Of a stretch of DNA of 64,000 nt, positions 17,327 to 24,154 are shown piece by piece. Below the pieces are notes generated by a model. The model saw nothing but the letters and a program-made list of their open reading frames with translations, ran no database searches and was not told the origin of the DNA. The stretch is from Pseudocolwellia sp048296855. GTDB lineage: Bacteria > Pseudomonadota > Gammaproteobacteria > Enterobacterales > Alteromonadaceae. Every line of letters starts with the position of its first letter. The stretch's first letter is position 1. The stretch lies in the NCBI GenBank assembly GCA_048296855.1, contig CP182631.1; one strand, written 5' to 3'. The position numbers were made by a program, and so were the translations under genes.

Positions 17327-17422
17327 ATATAACAAGCAATTCAACGGGACTTTTACAGCTGGCTGTGCTCGTCCCTCGCAAATTATAGCCAGCAATAAAA
17401 GCCCATTAATTGGGCGTTATAG
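17327..17422 (+). other. attC 33
   Basis: Main attC type; R' GTTATAG. Confidence 0.93.
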
Positions 17423-17429
17423 GTACTAC

Positions 17430-17738
17430 ATGGTTCAGCACTGTTGTCAGAATATGGATGATTCATTAAAGTTTGAATGCACTGATCATGCTAATGAATT
17501 TGAGTGCCCTGATACTTTAATTACATATAACGCAAAATTTGACGAATATGGACTTATTATTCATGACGGTGGCAGTAGCTCTAAAGCCATTTATTTTTGT
17601 TCGTGGTGTGGTTCAAAGTTACCTGATTCAAAGCGAGACTTGTGGTTTAATACTTTAGAAAATTTAGGTTTTGACGAGCCGTCAGAGCAAAATATCCCAA
17701 AAGAATTTAAATCAGGCGCTTGGTACAAATACCTATAA
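17430..17738 (+). CDS. DUF6980-like putative zinc-binding protein (cassette)
   Basis: Starts at ATG 17430, only 14 bp from the cassette junction, with a weak ribosome binding site. 102 aa, cytoplasmic. Conserved metal-type residues are CC (5-6), C17, H20 and CxxC at 57-60, with the strongly conserved strings CPDTLI, YGLIIHDGGSS and LPDSKRDLWF. This matches the family now called DUF6980 as I remember it; function unknown. The stop overlaps the attC. Confidence 0.8.
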   Translation: MVQHCCQNMDDSLKFECTDHANEFECPDTLITYNAKFDEYGLIIHDGGSSSKAIYFCSWCGSKLPDSKRDLWFNTLENLGFDEPSEQNIPKEFKSGAWYKYL

Positions 17739-17832
17739 CAAGGCATTGCAGCAGGACTAAAAACAGCTGGCTATTGCTCGTGCCTCGCTTATTTTAGCCA
17801 TCAATTTTTAGCCTCTGAATGAGGCGTTACAT
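17733..17832 (+). other. attC 34
   Basis: GCATTGC type, CTATAAC to GTTACAT. Confidence 0.92.
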
Positions 17833-17854
17833 ACCTCACCTTGGAATCTGTATT

Positions 17855-18466
17855 ATGAAATCGATTATAACAATTTTTTTTAGCTTTCTGTTGGGGGGCT
17901 GTACGAAAGATGTAGACCTACCCTTCGAAGATAACCCTAATTATCTATTAGCCAAATATGTATCTAACAACGATGTGAATGTGTTAAATGAGGTAGAACT
18001 ATTTCTCCGCAGTAAATCAAAATACAGGAAAAAACACCAAGATAACCTCGAAGATCATGGATATGATGGTTCTTTTGCGGACAGCTTTGATTTTACATTC
18101 GTTCTTGTTGAAGCTCTTAAGTTAAACAATAAAGCGGTTGTCGTCGACTGGAAAGAAGATCCTATGGAAACACTTGAACTGATTAATATTATGTCAGAAA
18201 ATATGCTTTCCCAATGTAATGATTTTAATATGATTAAACAGCGTTATCTTCAAAGTGACTTTAATATTTCACACTTTTTAGAAACTGATTTTTCTGAACC
18301 TTCTATTTTTACATGTTCTAAAAATATAGGGGTAAATCTCATTGCAATAGATAATGGAACTGATTCTTGGGTACTTACTTTAATACAGGATAAACATTCT
18401 TCAGATGTTACTCATTATGCAAAACTATCAGGTGTAAATTTAAACCTCAATAAAGACGGTATGTAA
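17855..18466 (+). CDS. Lipoprotein of unknown family (cassette)
   Basis: ATG 17855 is chosen because the protein from there begins with a proper lipoprotein signal (MKSIITIFFSFLLGGC, Cys at 16); the longer frame back to 17819 runs into the attC. About 203 aa. The mature part is acidic, with NPNYLLAKYVSNND and SQCNDF/FTCSKN cysteines. No family recognised. The stop TAA lies in the attC core. Confidence 0.75.
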   Translation: MKSIITIFFSFLLGGCTKDVDLPFEDNPNYLLAKYVSNNDVNVLNEVELFLRSKSKYRKKHQDNLEDHGYDGSFADSFDFTFVLVEALKLNNKAVVVDWKEDPMETLELINIMSENMLSQCNDFNMIKQRYLQSDFNISHFLETDFSEPSIFTCSKNIGVNLIAIDNGTDSWVLTLIQDKHSSDVTHYAKLSGVNLNLNKDGM

Positions 18467-18557
18467 CAAGAACTTCAAACGGAAAAAATACAGTTGGCTG
18501 TTTCACTCCGTTCACATTATAGCCAACTATATTTTTCCGCTTAAGTAGGCGTTATGA
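18461..18557 (+). other. attC 35
   Basis: ATGTAAC to GTTATGA, arms AGTTGGCTG/AGCCAACT. Confidence 0.9.
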
Positions 18558-18580
18558 CGATATTCAAGTTTGGGTGATAA

Positions 18581-19447
18581 ATGAAAAAAAGAGTTTTTTA
18601 CTCATGGCAATCAGATTTGCCAAACAATACCAATAGAGGGTTTATTAATACCGCTATTGAAAAAGCACTAGCTGAAATCAATTCAGATGACTCTTATACA
18701 TTGATCCCTTTTTTAGATAGAGACACTGCCGGTTTGACAGGCTCTCCTGATATTTCAGCTTCCATTTTTGAAAAAATAGACAATAGTTCTGTGTTCATTT
18801 GTGACGTATCAATAATTAACAGTTTGAGTACGGGTAGTCGTTTCACTCCTAATCCAAATGTATTAATTGAATTAGGGTATGCGATAAGCAAATTAACTTG
18901 GAATAACATCATATTAGTGATGAATGAAGAATTTGGGAGTGTTGAAAGCTTACCTTTTGATTTAAGGGGTAGAAAAGTCTTAACGTATTCGATTAAATCA
19001 GAATCGGAGAGTAAAGCACCAGAAAGGAAAAAAGTAGCATCCATTCTAAAAGGTGGAATTGCAGCAATACTTGATAATATCGCTAATATTGAATTAAGTA
19101 ACTCTGATATAAAACAAACACAGAAAACCGAAGAGATAAAATTAACTGAAGATAAAGAAGCGGAGAGCCTCATTTCTGTCGTAGATAGTATTACCTTTAC
19201 GACTGAAAGAAACCAGTCCGCTATAAAATTTGCCAAAAAATATATTAATAAAAATAGATATGACTTAGCTGTCAAATTTGCATTACTGATTACATTCACA
19301 ACTGAACTTAATCAGTATCTAATCCATATTGCAAAAGAAAGTATAAAGCATAAAGACATAGCGACGGCACAGGAAGCTATCAAGGGTATTACTTTTACTA
19401 CAGAGCGTAATCAACTAAGCATGCAAGTTTTAAGGTTAGCTAGCTAA
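18581..19447 (+). CDS. TIR-like nucleotide-processing protein with C-terminal 33-residue repeats (cassette)
   Basis: Residues 1-165 form a TIR-like alpha/beta domain of the type often found in defence islands: VFYSWQSD (5-12), DRDTAGLTGSPDI, VFICDVSIIN (71-80) and NPNVLIELGYA (91-101), whose glutamate (E97) sits where TIR enzymes have the catalytic residue. A charged linker follows. Three tandem 33-residue units begin ITFTTERNQ (204), ITFTTELNQ (237) and ITFTTERNQ (270). ATG 18581 is preceded by GGTGATAA. Function in phage defence is inference. The helical repeats may bind a partner or oligomerise the protein. Confidence 0.75.
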   Translation: MKKRVFYSWQSDLPNNTNRGFINTAIEKALAEINSDDSYTLIPFLDRDTAGLTGSPDISASIFEKIDNSSVFICDVSIINSLSTGSRFTPNPNVLIELGYAISKLTWNNIILVMNEEFGSVESLPFDLRGRKVLTYSIKSESESKAPERKKVASILKGGIAAILDNIANIELSNSDIKQTQKTEEIKLTEDKEAESLISVVDSITFTTERNQSAIKFAKKYINKNRYDLAVKFALLITFTTELNQYLIHIAKESIKHKDIATAQEAIKGITFTTERNQLSMQVLRLAS

Positions 19448-19450
19448 TAG

Positions 19451-19553
19451 TCATAACAAGGGTTTTCAAGACGGACAAATTACAGTTGGCTTTTTGTTCG
19501 TGCCTCACTTATTTTAGCCCAACTGTAATTTGCCGCTTAAAACGGCGTTAGGT
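19451..19553 (+). other. attC 36
   Basis: TCATAAC to GTTAGGT, 103 bp, the same subtype as attC 12 with one inserted C in the right arm. Confidence 0.91.
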
Positions 19554-19593
19554 TGCAATCATACTCACCGATTTCATTGAATGAGAAAAACAT

Positions 19594-20163
19594 ATGAGAA
19601 AGTTAAAGTTACAAGTTCAAATATCCGTTGACGGCTTTATTGCTGGCCCAAAAGGCGAGATGGACTGGATGGTGTGGGATTGGGATGATGCACTTAAGAA
19701 ATATGTAGAAGAAATTACGGAACCAGTTGACTGCATAGTTCTCGGTAGAAATCTAGCCCAAGGCTTTATTCCTCATTGGGCGGAGGTAGCTGCAAATCCT
19801 GATAACCCGGAATTTGAGGCTGGAGCTAAATATACAAATACCAAAAAGATCGTTTTTTCAAAAACACTTGTTCAGTCTGAATGGGAAAATACAGTATTAG
19901 CTAAGGGTGATCTTAGCGAAGAAATATCAAATCTAAAAAAACAAGAAGGCAAAGACATTATTGCATACGGTGGAGCAAAGTTTGCATCCTCTTTGATTAA
20001 TGGTGGTCTTATAGATGAATTCCATTTGTTTATAAATCCTGTTGCTATCGGTAAGGGAATGGCGATATTTAATGGACTAGATACTAATCAAAAACTTGTG
20101 CTTGATTCATCAAAGGTATTTCCTTGTGGCATTGTTGTTTTAAAATATGGCAAAGCAACCTAA
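19594..20163 (+). CDS. RibD C-terminal/dihydrofolate-reductase-like protein (cassette)
   Basis: 189 aa of the RibD_C/YyaP-YwjB class: LQVQISVDGFIAGPKGEMDWM at the start, VLGRNLAQGF, IVFSKTL, and GKDIIAYGGAKFASSLINGGLIDEFHLFINPVAIGKG near the C-terminus. These proteins adopt the NADPH-binding DHFR fold. The substrate is usually unknown, and this is not the DfrA type of trimethoprim resistance. ATG 19594 lies 46 bp into the cassette. Confidence 0.86.
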   Translation: MRKLKLQVQISVDGFIAGPKGEMDWMVWDWDDALKKYVEEITEPVDCIVLGRNLAQGFIPHWAEVAANPDNPEFEAGAKYTNTKKIVFSKTLVQSEWENTVLAKGDLSEEISNLKKQEGKDIIAYGGAKFASSLINGGLIDEFHLFINPVAIGKGMAIFNGLDTNQKLVLDSSKVFPCGIVVLKYGKAT

Positions 20164-20271
20164 CAAGAAGCTGCACCTGACATTTTTTGCTACGCTCAAT
20201 TTTGTATGTCGCGTAGCTCCATTTTACACAATTGCTCTTCGCAAAAACTGCAGGTGAGCTTGGCGTTATAT
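20158..20271 (+). other. attC 37 (divergent, 114 bp)
   Basis: ACCTAAC to GTTATAT. Its arms (AGAAGCTGCACCTG with CTGCAGGTGAGCTT, and TTTTTTGC with GCAAAAA) do not resemble any other attC in the array, and it is longer. This suggests a recently acquired cassette from another array. Confidence 0.8.
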
Positions 20272-20276
20272 TTTTT

Positions 20277-20705
20277 ATGATCGAATGCACTAAAGAAATC
20301 AGAGCGACGAAAGAAGCTTTATTTAAAATCACTCAGGATTATTCAATTCGTATGGACTGGGATCCCTTTCCTGAATCTTATTCGTTTATAAATGGTAACA
20401 AGATTGAACGAGGGCTACACCTGAAAGTTGTAGATAAAGCTGGACGTTCAATGATCGTTGAATATGTTTCATATAAGCCACCATTAGTTGCTTCTATTAG
20501 AATGGTTAGCGGACCTTGGTACATAAAAAGGTTTGCTGGTTCTTGGTCATTTAAAGAAATTGATAAAAATACAACAAAAGTAATATTTAAATATAATATC
20601 GTTAGTTATCCTACTTTTATTGGGTCGTTAGTACGTCATGTGTTTCGTAAAAATGCTAATAAAAGGCTATCGTCTCTAAAAGCATTTGTGGAATCAAAAA
20701 TATAA
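20277..20705 (+). CDS. SRPBCC/START-fold protein (cassette)
   Basis: ATG 20277 is only 11 bp from the junction and has no clear ribosome binding site; a longer frame to 20232 would lie inside the attC. About 142 aa with the N-terminal helix-grip pattern of polyketide cyclase/dehydrase-like proteins: KEIRATKEALFKITQDYSIR, GAGRSMIVEYVSYKPP-like strands, SGPWYIKRFAGSWSFKEID and a long C-terminal helix. Binds an unknown hydrophobic ligand. Confidence 0.75.
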   Translation: MIECTKEIRATKEALFKITQDYSIRMDWDPFPESYSFINGNKIERGLHLKVVDKAGRSMIVEYVSYKPPLVASIRMVSGPWYIKRFAGSWSFKEIDKNTTKVIFKYNIVSYPTFIGSLVRHVFRKNANKRLSSLKAFVESKI

Positions 20706-20798
20706 CAAGGCATTGCAAAGGACTAAAAACAGTTGGCCGTTGCTCGTGCCTCGCTGATTTTGGCCATCAATTTTTAGCCTCTGAATGAGGCGTTATAT
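20700..20798 (+). other. attC 38
   Basis: GCATTGC type, ATATAAC to GTTATAT. Confidence 0.92.
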
Positions 20799-21042
20799 GC
20801 ACTCAAATAGTATTGTTTGTTTAGCTAAAAATATTGTTATCAAACTTACTTTTATAAACGTTGCTACGGGTTTCGCTATTGTCGTTTATCAATAGTCACT
20901 AATAAGCTTTGCCTATTTAAAAAACTTTTGTTGGCAAAGCTATTATTTCGTTCTGGTATTTGTGGATAGCTTAATTTATAGTGCGTTTATTACTATCGGT
21001 TTTTACTAGTTGCTTGTGTATTTATGTTTAGGTTTATCAGGC
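20793..21042 (+). repeat. Repeated non-coding cassette, copy 20 (type A, hairpin I)
   Basis: Type A, hairpin I (20906-20913 with 20933-20940). The second stem is changed on both sides: GATAG (20965-20969) opposite CTATC (20993-20997) in place of GGTAG/CTACC, so pairing is kept. Confidence 0.86.
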
Positions 21043-21137
21043 ATATAACAAGCAATTCAACGGGACTTTTACAGCTGGCTGTGCTCATTCCTCGCAATTT
21101 TAGCCAGCAATAAAAGCCCATTAATTGGGCGTTAGCA
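21043..21137 (+). other. attC 39
   Basis: Main attC type with CTCATTCCTCG in the loop; R' GTTAGCA. Confidence 0.93.
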
Positions 21138-21151
21138 TTACAAGGAAGTAT

Positions 21152-21448
21152 ATGAGTAGTTGTCCTAGTTGTAGTCAAAATATAAACCCTTTTAGCTTCT
21201 CTCTTTCGGCATTTTCTTTGTACTTTAAATGTCCAAATTGTAACGTAAGGTTAAAGCTAATCAATTCCAAACTATTTTGGGTTACTTTTTTCCTGTATTT
21301 AATTGTAGTGGTTACATCAATAATTTATATTCCTCTGATTCGTGAGTATAACCTTGGTGTTATCCTCGCTGTATTAGGTTGGTTTGTTGTTTACAATAAA
21401 TTATTGTTTTATATACTACGCAAAGAAAATGTTGCTTTATATAAGTAG
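21152..21448 (+). CDS. Zinc-ribbon two-helix membrane protein (cassette)
   Basis: ATG 21152 follows ACAAGGAAGTAT; the longer frame from 21125 enters the attC. About 98 aa: CPSC (4-7) and CPNC (27-30) form a zinc ribbon, then two hydrophobic helices (about 38-60 and 66-86). Similar in layout to the zinc-ribbon protein at 5672 but not in sequence. Confidence 0.75.
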   Translation: MSSCPSCSQNINPFSFSLSAFSLYFKCPNCNVRLKLINSKLFWVTFFLYLIVVVTSIIYIPLIREYNLGVILAVLGWFVVYNKLLFYILRKENVALYK

Positions 21449-21453
21449 TGTAA

Positions 21454-21550
21454 TGCTAACAAGCAATTCAACGGGACTTTTACAGCTGGCTGTGCTCGTC
21501 CCTCGCAAATTTTAGCCAGCTATTATCCGCCTCTTATTTAGGCGTTATAT
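21454..21550 (+). other. attC 40 (hybrid)
   Basis: TGCTAAC to GTTATAT. The left half is the main type, but the right half ends TATTATCCGCCTCTTATTTAGGCG, which does not pair with that left arm. It looks like a hybrid of two attC types. Confidence 0.8.
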
Positions 21551-21601
21551 TTATTTTAAATCGGTGTGTCAATCGCCAAAATTAAACTTAGAGATAAGAA
21601 T

Positions 21602-22153
21602 ATGAAAAAATCACTATTAGCGCTGCCTGTATTAATTGCTTTAACTGCATGTAATGATTCTTCATCAGATGCAAAAGAAGAAGTTCAAGAAACCCAAGAA
21701 GAAGTAGTATCTCTTGAAACTACAAAAGTGCAATTACAATTTAATTTACCTTCAGGATCTGAATTACTTGATACACAAAAATTCACTTATGATGACATGT
21801 TAAGCTATAACGCAAGTGTAAGTACTTTAGTTTGCAAACCAGATGGTTCAAAAATAGACTTAGCGGTAAACTTCGTTCATGTAGAGCAAGATAAATGGGA
21901 TGTTTACTTTAAATTAAATGATGAGTTTTTAAATGTTGATAATGGTGTGATTGGAGGTACAGGGCAAACTAAAGCTACAATAGAGTTTGACGAAAACGGT
22001 GACTTCATTAGACAAATACCTTATATTATTAACTCTACTGCTATTCAGGATTCCGGTATTATTTATCAAATTGAATTAGATTTTTATACTGATGTAACAA
22101 CCAATATTGATGAAAGCTTTAATGCTAAAAACTTAAATTCTAACGGTTGTTAA
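21602..22153 (+). CDS. Lipoprotein with possible FlgE-D2-like domain (cassette)
   Basis: ATG 21602 after GATAAGAAT begins a lipoprotein signal (LLALPVLIALTAC, Cys about 17). A glutamate-rich linker follows, then a beta domain whose order (V-L-V-C-K-P-D-G-S..., VNFVHVEQDKWDVYFKL, KATIEFDENGDF) recalls the D2 domain of flagellar hook proteins. That resemblance is a weak, memory-based impression. About 183 aa. Confidence 0.72.
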   Translation: MKKSLLALPVLIALTACNDSSSDAKEEVQETQEEVVSLETTKVQLQFNLPSGSELLDTQKFTYDDMLSYNASVSTLVCKPDGSKIDLAVNFVHVEQDKWDVYFKLNDEFLNVDNGVIGGTGQTKATIEFDENGDFIRQIPYIINSTAIQDSGIIYQIELDFYTDVTTNIDESFNAKNLNSNGC

Positions 22154-22159
22154 TAATAA

Positions 22160-22200
22160 ATATAACAAGGCATTTTTAGCCTCTGAATGAGGCGTTAGAG
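22160..22200 (+). other. attC 41 (internally deleted)
   Basis: ATATAACAAGGCATT is joined directly to TTTAGCCTCTGAATGAGGCGTTAGAG, so the central stem of the GCATTGC-type attC is missing (41 bp instead of about 98). Probably inactive or weak, which would lock this junction. Confidence 0.8.
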
Positions 22201-22221
22201 TTCGTTGCATCAAGGAAGGCT

Positions 22222-22515
22222 GTGATTACTCTTAAACTAGTTTTCAAATATTCGATGGTTAGCACTTTGGTTCTTGGTGCTATCTTAATTATCTCAGCCC
22301 TGATAGACCAGGTGGCAATTATAAAGCTCTCTGGTTTGCTATATCTGATATTCAGCTTAGTATTATCAGTTTCTTTTTTTATGCTGATTTTACGACACTA
22401 TAAGATTACATCGAATAACGATATTTTAATGCGTATCATTGCTATGTTTGGAGCAGCAGTTTGTAGTGGTATTTGGATTGTCTTAATCTATCCAATTTCG
22501 TTCCTATTACCATGA
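22222..22515 (+). CDS. Small membrane protein, three to four helices (cassette)
   Basis: Starts at GTG 22222 behind AAGGAAGG. 97 aa, almost entirely hydrophobic helices (about 10-29, 34-57, 68-95) with an RHYK loop. No family recognised. The cassette ends match (GTTAGAGTTC and GAACTCTAAC). Confidence 0.74.
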   Translation: MITLKLVFKYSMVSTLVLGAILIISALIDQVAIIKLSGLLYLIFSLVLSVSFFMLILRHYKITSNNDILMRIIAMFGAAVCSGIWIVLIYPISFLLP

Positions 22516-22516
22516 A

Positions 22517-22611
22517 CTCTAACAAGCAATTCAACGGGACTTTTACAGCTGGCTGTTTCGTTCCTCAACATTTTAAGCCAGCAATAAAATCCCATTATTT
22601 GTGCGTTAGCG
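22517..22611 (+). other. attC 42
   Basis: Main type with right arm AATCCCATTATTTGTGCG, where GGGCG has become GTGCG. The last intact attC of the array. Confidence 0.9.
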
Positions 22612-22655
22612 GGTCAATCGCTATACTGATTGATATATCTAAAGCGTGGTGATAA

Positions 22656-23558
22656 ATGAGCACAAAATTTAATGATTCGGTTTATCGTTCGATAGTTGAA
22701 AACTCAATTGATGCTGTAGTGATAATTAATCGTTCAGGCGATATTGTTTCGTGGAATTCTGCAGCAGAACAAATTTTCGGTTACACAGCATCGGAAGCTG
22801 TTGGTAAATATGTACATGACATTCTTCCTGCACATGACCTTCGCGATAAAGCTAATAAGTCATTCCGAAAATTTAAAAAGAAAGGGTCTGGCCCATTAGT
22901 TGGTAAAGTTTTACAGGTTCGCGGTCTTAAAAAAAATGGCGACGAAGTGCATGTTCAATTTAGCTTTAATACTGTAGTCGTTAATGGTGAGCTATTCGCA
23001 TTTGCTTTTATTAGAGATATATCTGAGTTAATTGACCTTCAAGAAAAACTAATATGCCAAGCTACTGTTGATCCCTTAACTAGCCTGCTAAATCGTCGGG
23101 CTTTTTTACAGCAAACAGAAGCTGCTTTCAATATGTCGAAAAGGCATAAAGAACCACTTAGTCTATTAATGATTGATTTTGATTTTTTTAAGAAAATTAA
23201 CGATCAGTATGGACATCATGTTGGTGATATTGTGCTAAAAGAGTTTTCTAGTAACACTTCAAAACTACTACGAACTGAAGATATTATAGGGAGAGTAGGT
23301 GGTGAAGAATTTGTTATTGCTTTAACAAAAACGCCTATCGAATATTCTTTAAAATTAGCTGAAAGGATAAGAGTATCTACTGAGAATATAAACATTAAAA
23401 CTTCTGATTTCAGTTTTTCATTTACAGTTAGCATAGGTGTTTCCTGCATCGAAAATAATGATAAATCTTTACAGCAACTTCTAGAACGTAGCGATAAAGC
23501 AATGTACAAAGCTAAAGAAGAAAGGAATTGTGTTGTGTCAATTACCAGCTACAAGTAA
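22656..23558 (+). CDS. PAS-GGDEF diguanylate cyclase
   Basis: Makes the second messenger c-di-GMP. An N-terminal PAS domain (about 8-125, with IVSWNSAAEQIFGYTASE) is followed by a GGDEF domain (about 135-298). The active-site motif is GGEEF (215-219) and the inhibitory I-site RTED (206-209) lies five residues before it, so the enzyme looks active and product-inhibited. No membrane segment. It lies between attC 42 and a decayed attC, making it either the terminal cassette or a gene trapped by attC decay. BLUF and membrane genes follow downstream. Confidence 0.93.
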   Translation: MSTKFNDSVYRSIVENSIDAVVIINRSGDIVSWNSAAEQIFGYTASEAVGKYVHDILPAHDLRDKANKSFRKFKKKGSGPLVGKVLQVRGLKKNGDEVHVQFSFNTVVVNGELFAFAFIRDISELIDLQEKLICQATVDPLTSLLNRRAFLQQTEAAFNMSKRHKEPLSLLMIDFDFFKKINDQYGHHVGDIVLKEFSSNTSKLLRTEDIIGRVGGEEFVIALTKTPIEYSLKLAERIRVSTENINIKTSDFSFSFTVSIGVSCIENNDKSLQQLLERSDKAMYKAKEERNCVVSITSYK

Positions 23559-23602
23559 ATCAACATTACTAAAACAGTTAGGCTCTGAATGAGGCGTTAG
23601 GT
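23546..23602 (+). other. attC 43 (decayed terminal attC)
   Basis: CAGCTACAAGTAAATC..ACTAAAACAGTT resembles the left half of an attC and runs straight into AGGCTCTGAATGAGGCGTTAGGT; the central stem is lost and R'' is mutated. It marks the right end of the recognisable array. Confidence 0.65.
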
Positions 23603-23635
23603 AAATTGTGTAATTAATATATTAAGGAGAATATT

Positions 23636-23860
23636 ATGAAAAAGGCAGTAATGGTTTTAATTTGGTTTGTAGGTATATAACTTATCTTTGCTTTCGTTGG
23701 TGGTTTAATGAATAGTGTTTCAAGTAACACAATATTCGTGAGTAAGGATGCAGTTTTATTATCAACTTTACTGGCTTTTATTATTTCAGGTTTAGGCGTT
23801 TATAAACAGTGGCTTCAACCGGAAAATACAATTAGCGTTATAAAATTTGGAGTTATTTAA
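23636..23860 (+). pseudogene. Broken small membrane protein gene
   Basis: ATG 23636 follows AAGGAGA. The frame reads MKKAVMVLIWFVGI, then TAA at codon 15, and then continues open for 59 more codons (LIFAFVGGLMNSVSS..., a hydrophobic two-helix pattern). A single nonsense change therefore separates it from a 74-aa membrane protein. The final TAATG overlaps the next gene, showing the two were translationally coupled. Confidence 0.65.
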
Positions 23861-24153
23861 TGACAGATAAGGACATCGAGTTCTATTTTAGTCTCAAAAA
23901 AAGAATTAATCAGATGCCATCAATTATAGCTATATTAATGGTAATGTTCGTTTTAAATGGTATCTGGAGTTTCTTGCCATTTTTAGATACAGGAACTTCA
24001 TACGGTATTGCAGGAGTACTAATAATCAACCTATTACAGGCTTGGTTTAAAAATGGAACAGATGCACAAAGTCATGATCTTATTGAAAGTTTAATCAACA
24101 GAGATGCTGAATTAATTAAACAAGTTAGTGAGTATAAAATAAGGATTAATTGA
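23860..24153 (+). CDS. Small membrane protein, 97 aa
   Basis: ATG 23860 overlaps the stop of the broken upstream frame; GGAG lies 8 bp before it. Two hydrophobic helices (about 18-38 and 46-60) are followed by a charged helical tail (DAQSHDLIESLINRDAELIKQ). No family recognised. One base separates it from the BLUF gene, so an operon is likely. Confidence 0.75.
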   Translation: MTDKDIEFYFSLKKRINQMPSIIAILMVMFVLNGIWSFLPFLDTGTSYGIAGVLIINLLQAWFKNGTDAQSHDLIESLINRDAELIKQVSEYKIRIN

Positions 24154-24154
24154 A

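Noticed and set aside
18694..19299. 201-codon antisense ORF in the TIR-like gene
   Set aside because: A reverse-frame shadow; the sense frame has clear motifs and exact repeats.
19594..20163. Trimethoprim-resistance dfrA cassette
   Set aside because: Sequence motifs are those of the RibD_C/YwjB class, not DfrA; resistance is not supported.
3584..21042. Array of repeats as a CRISPR locus
   Set aside because: Repeat units are 95-350 bp with attC cores, not 25-40 bp repeats with equal spacers, and no cas genes are present.
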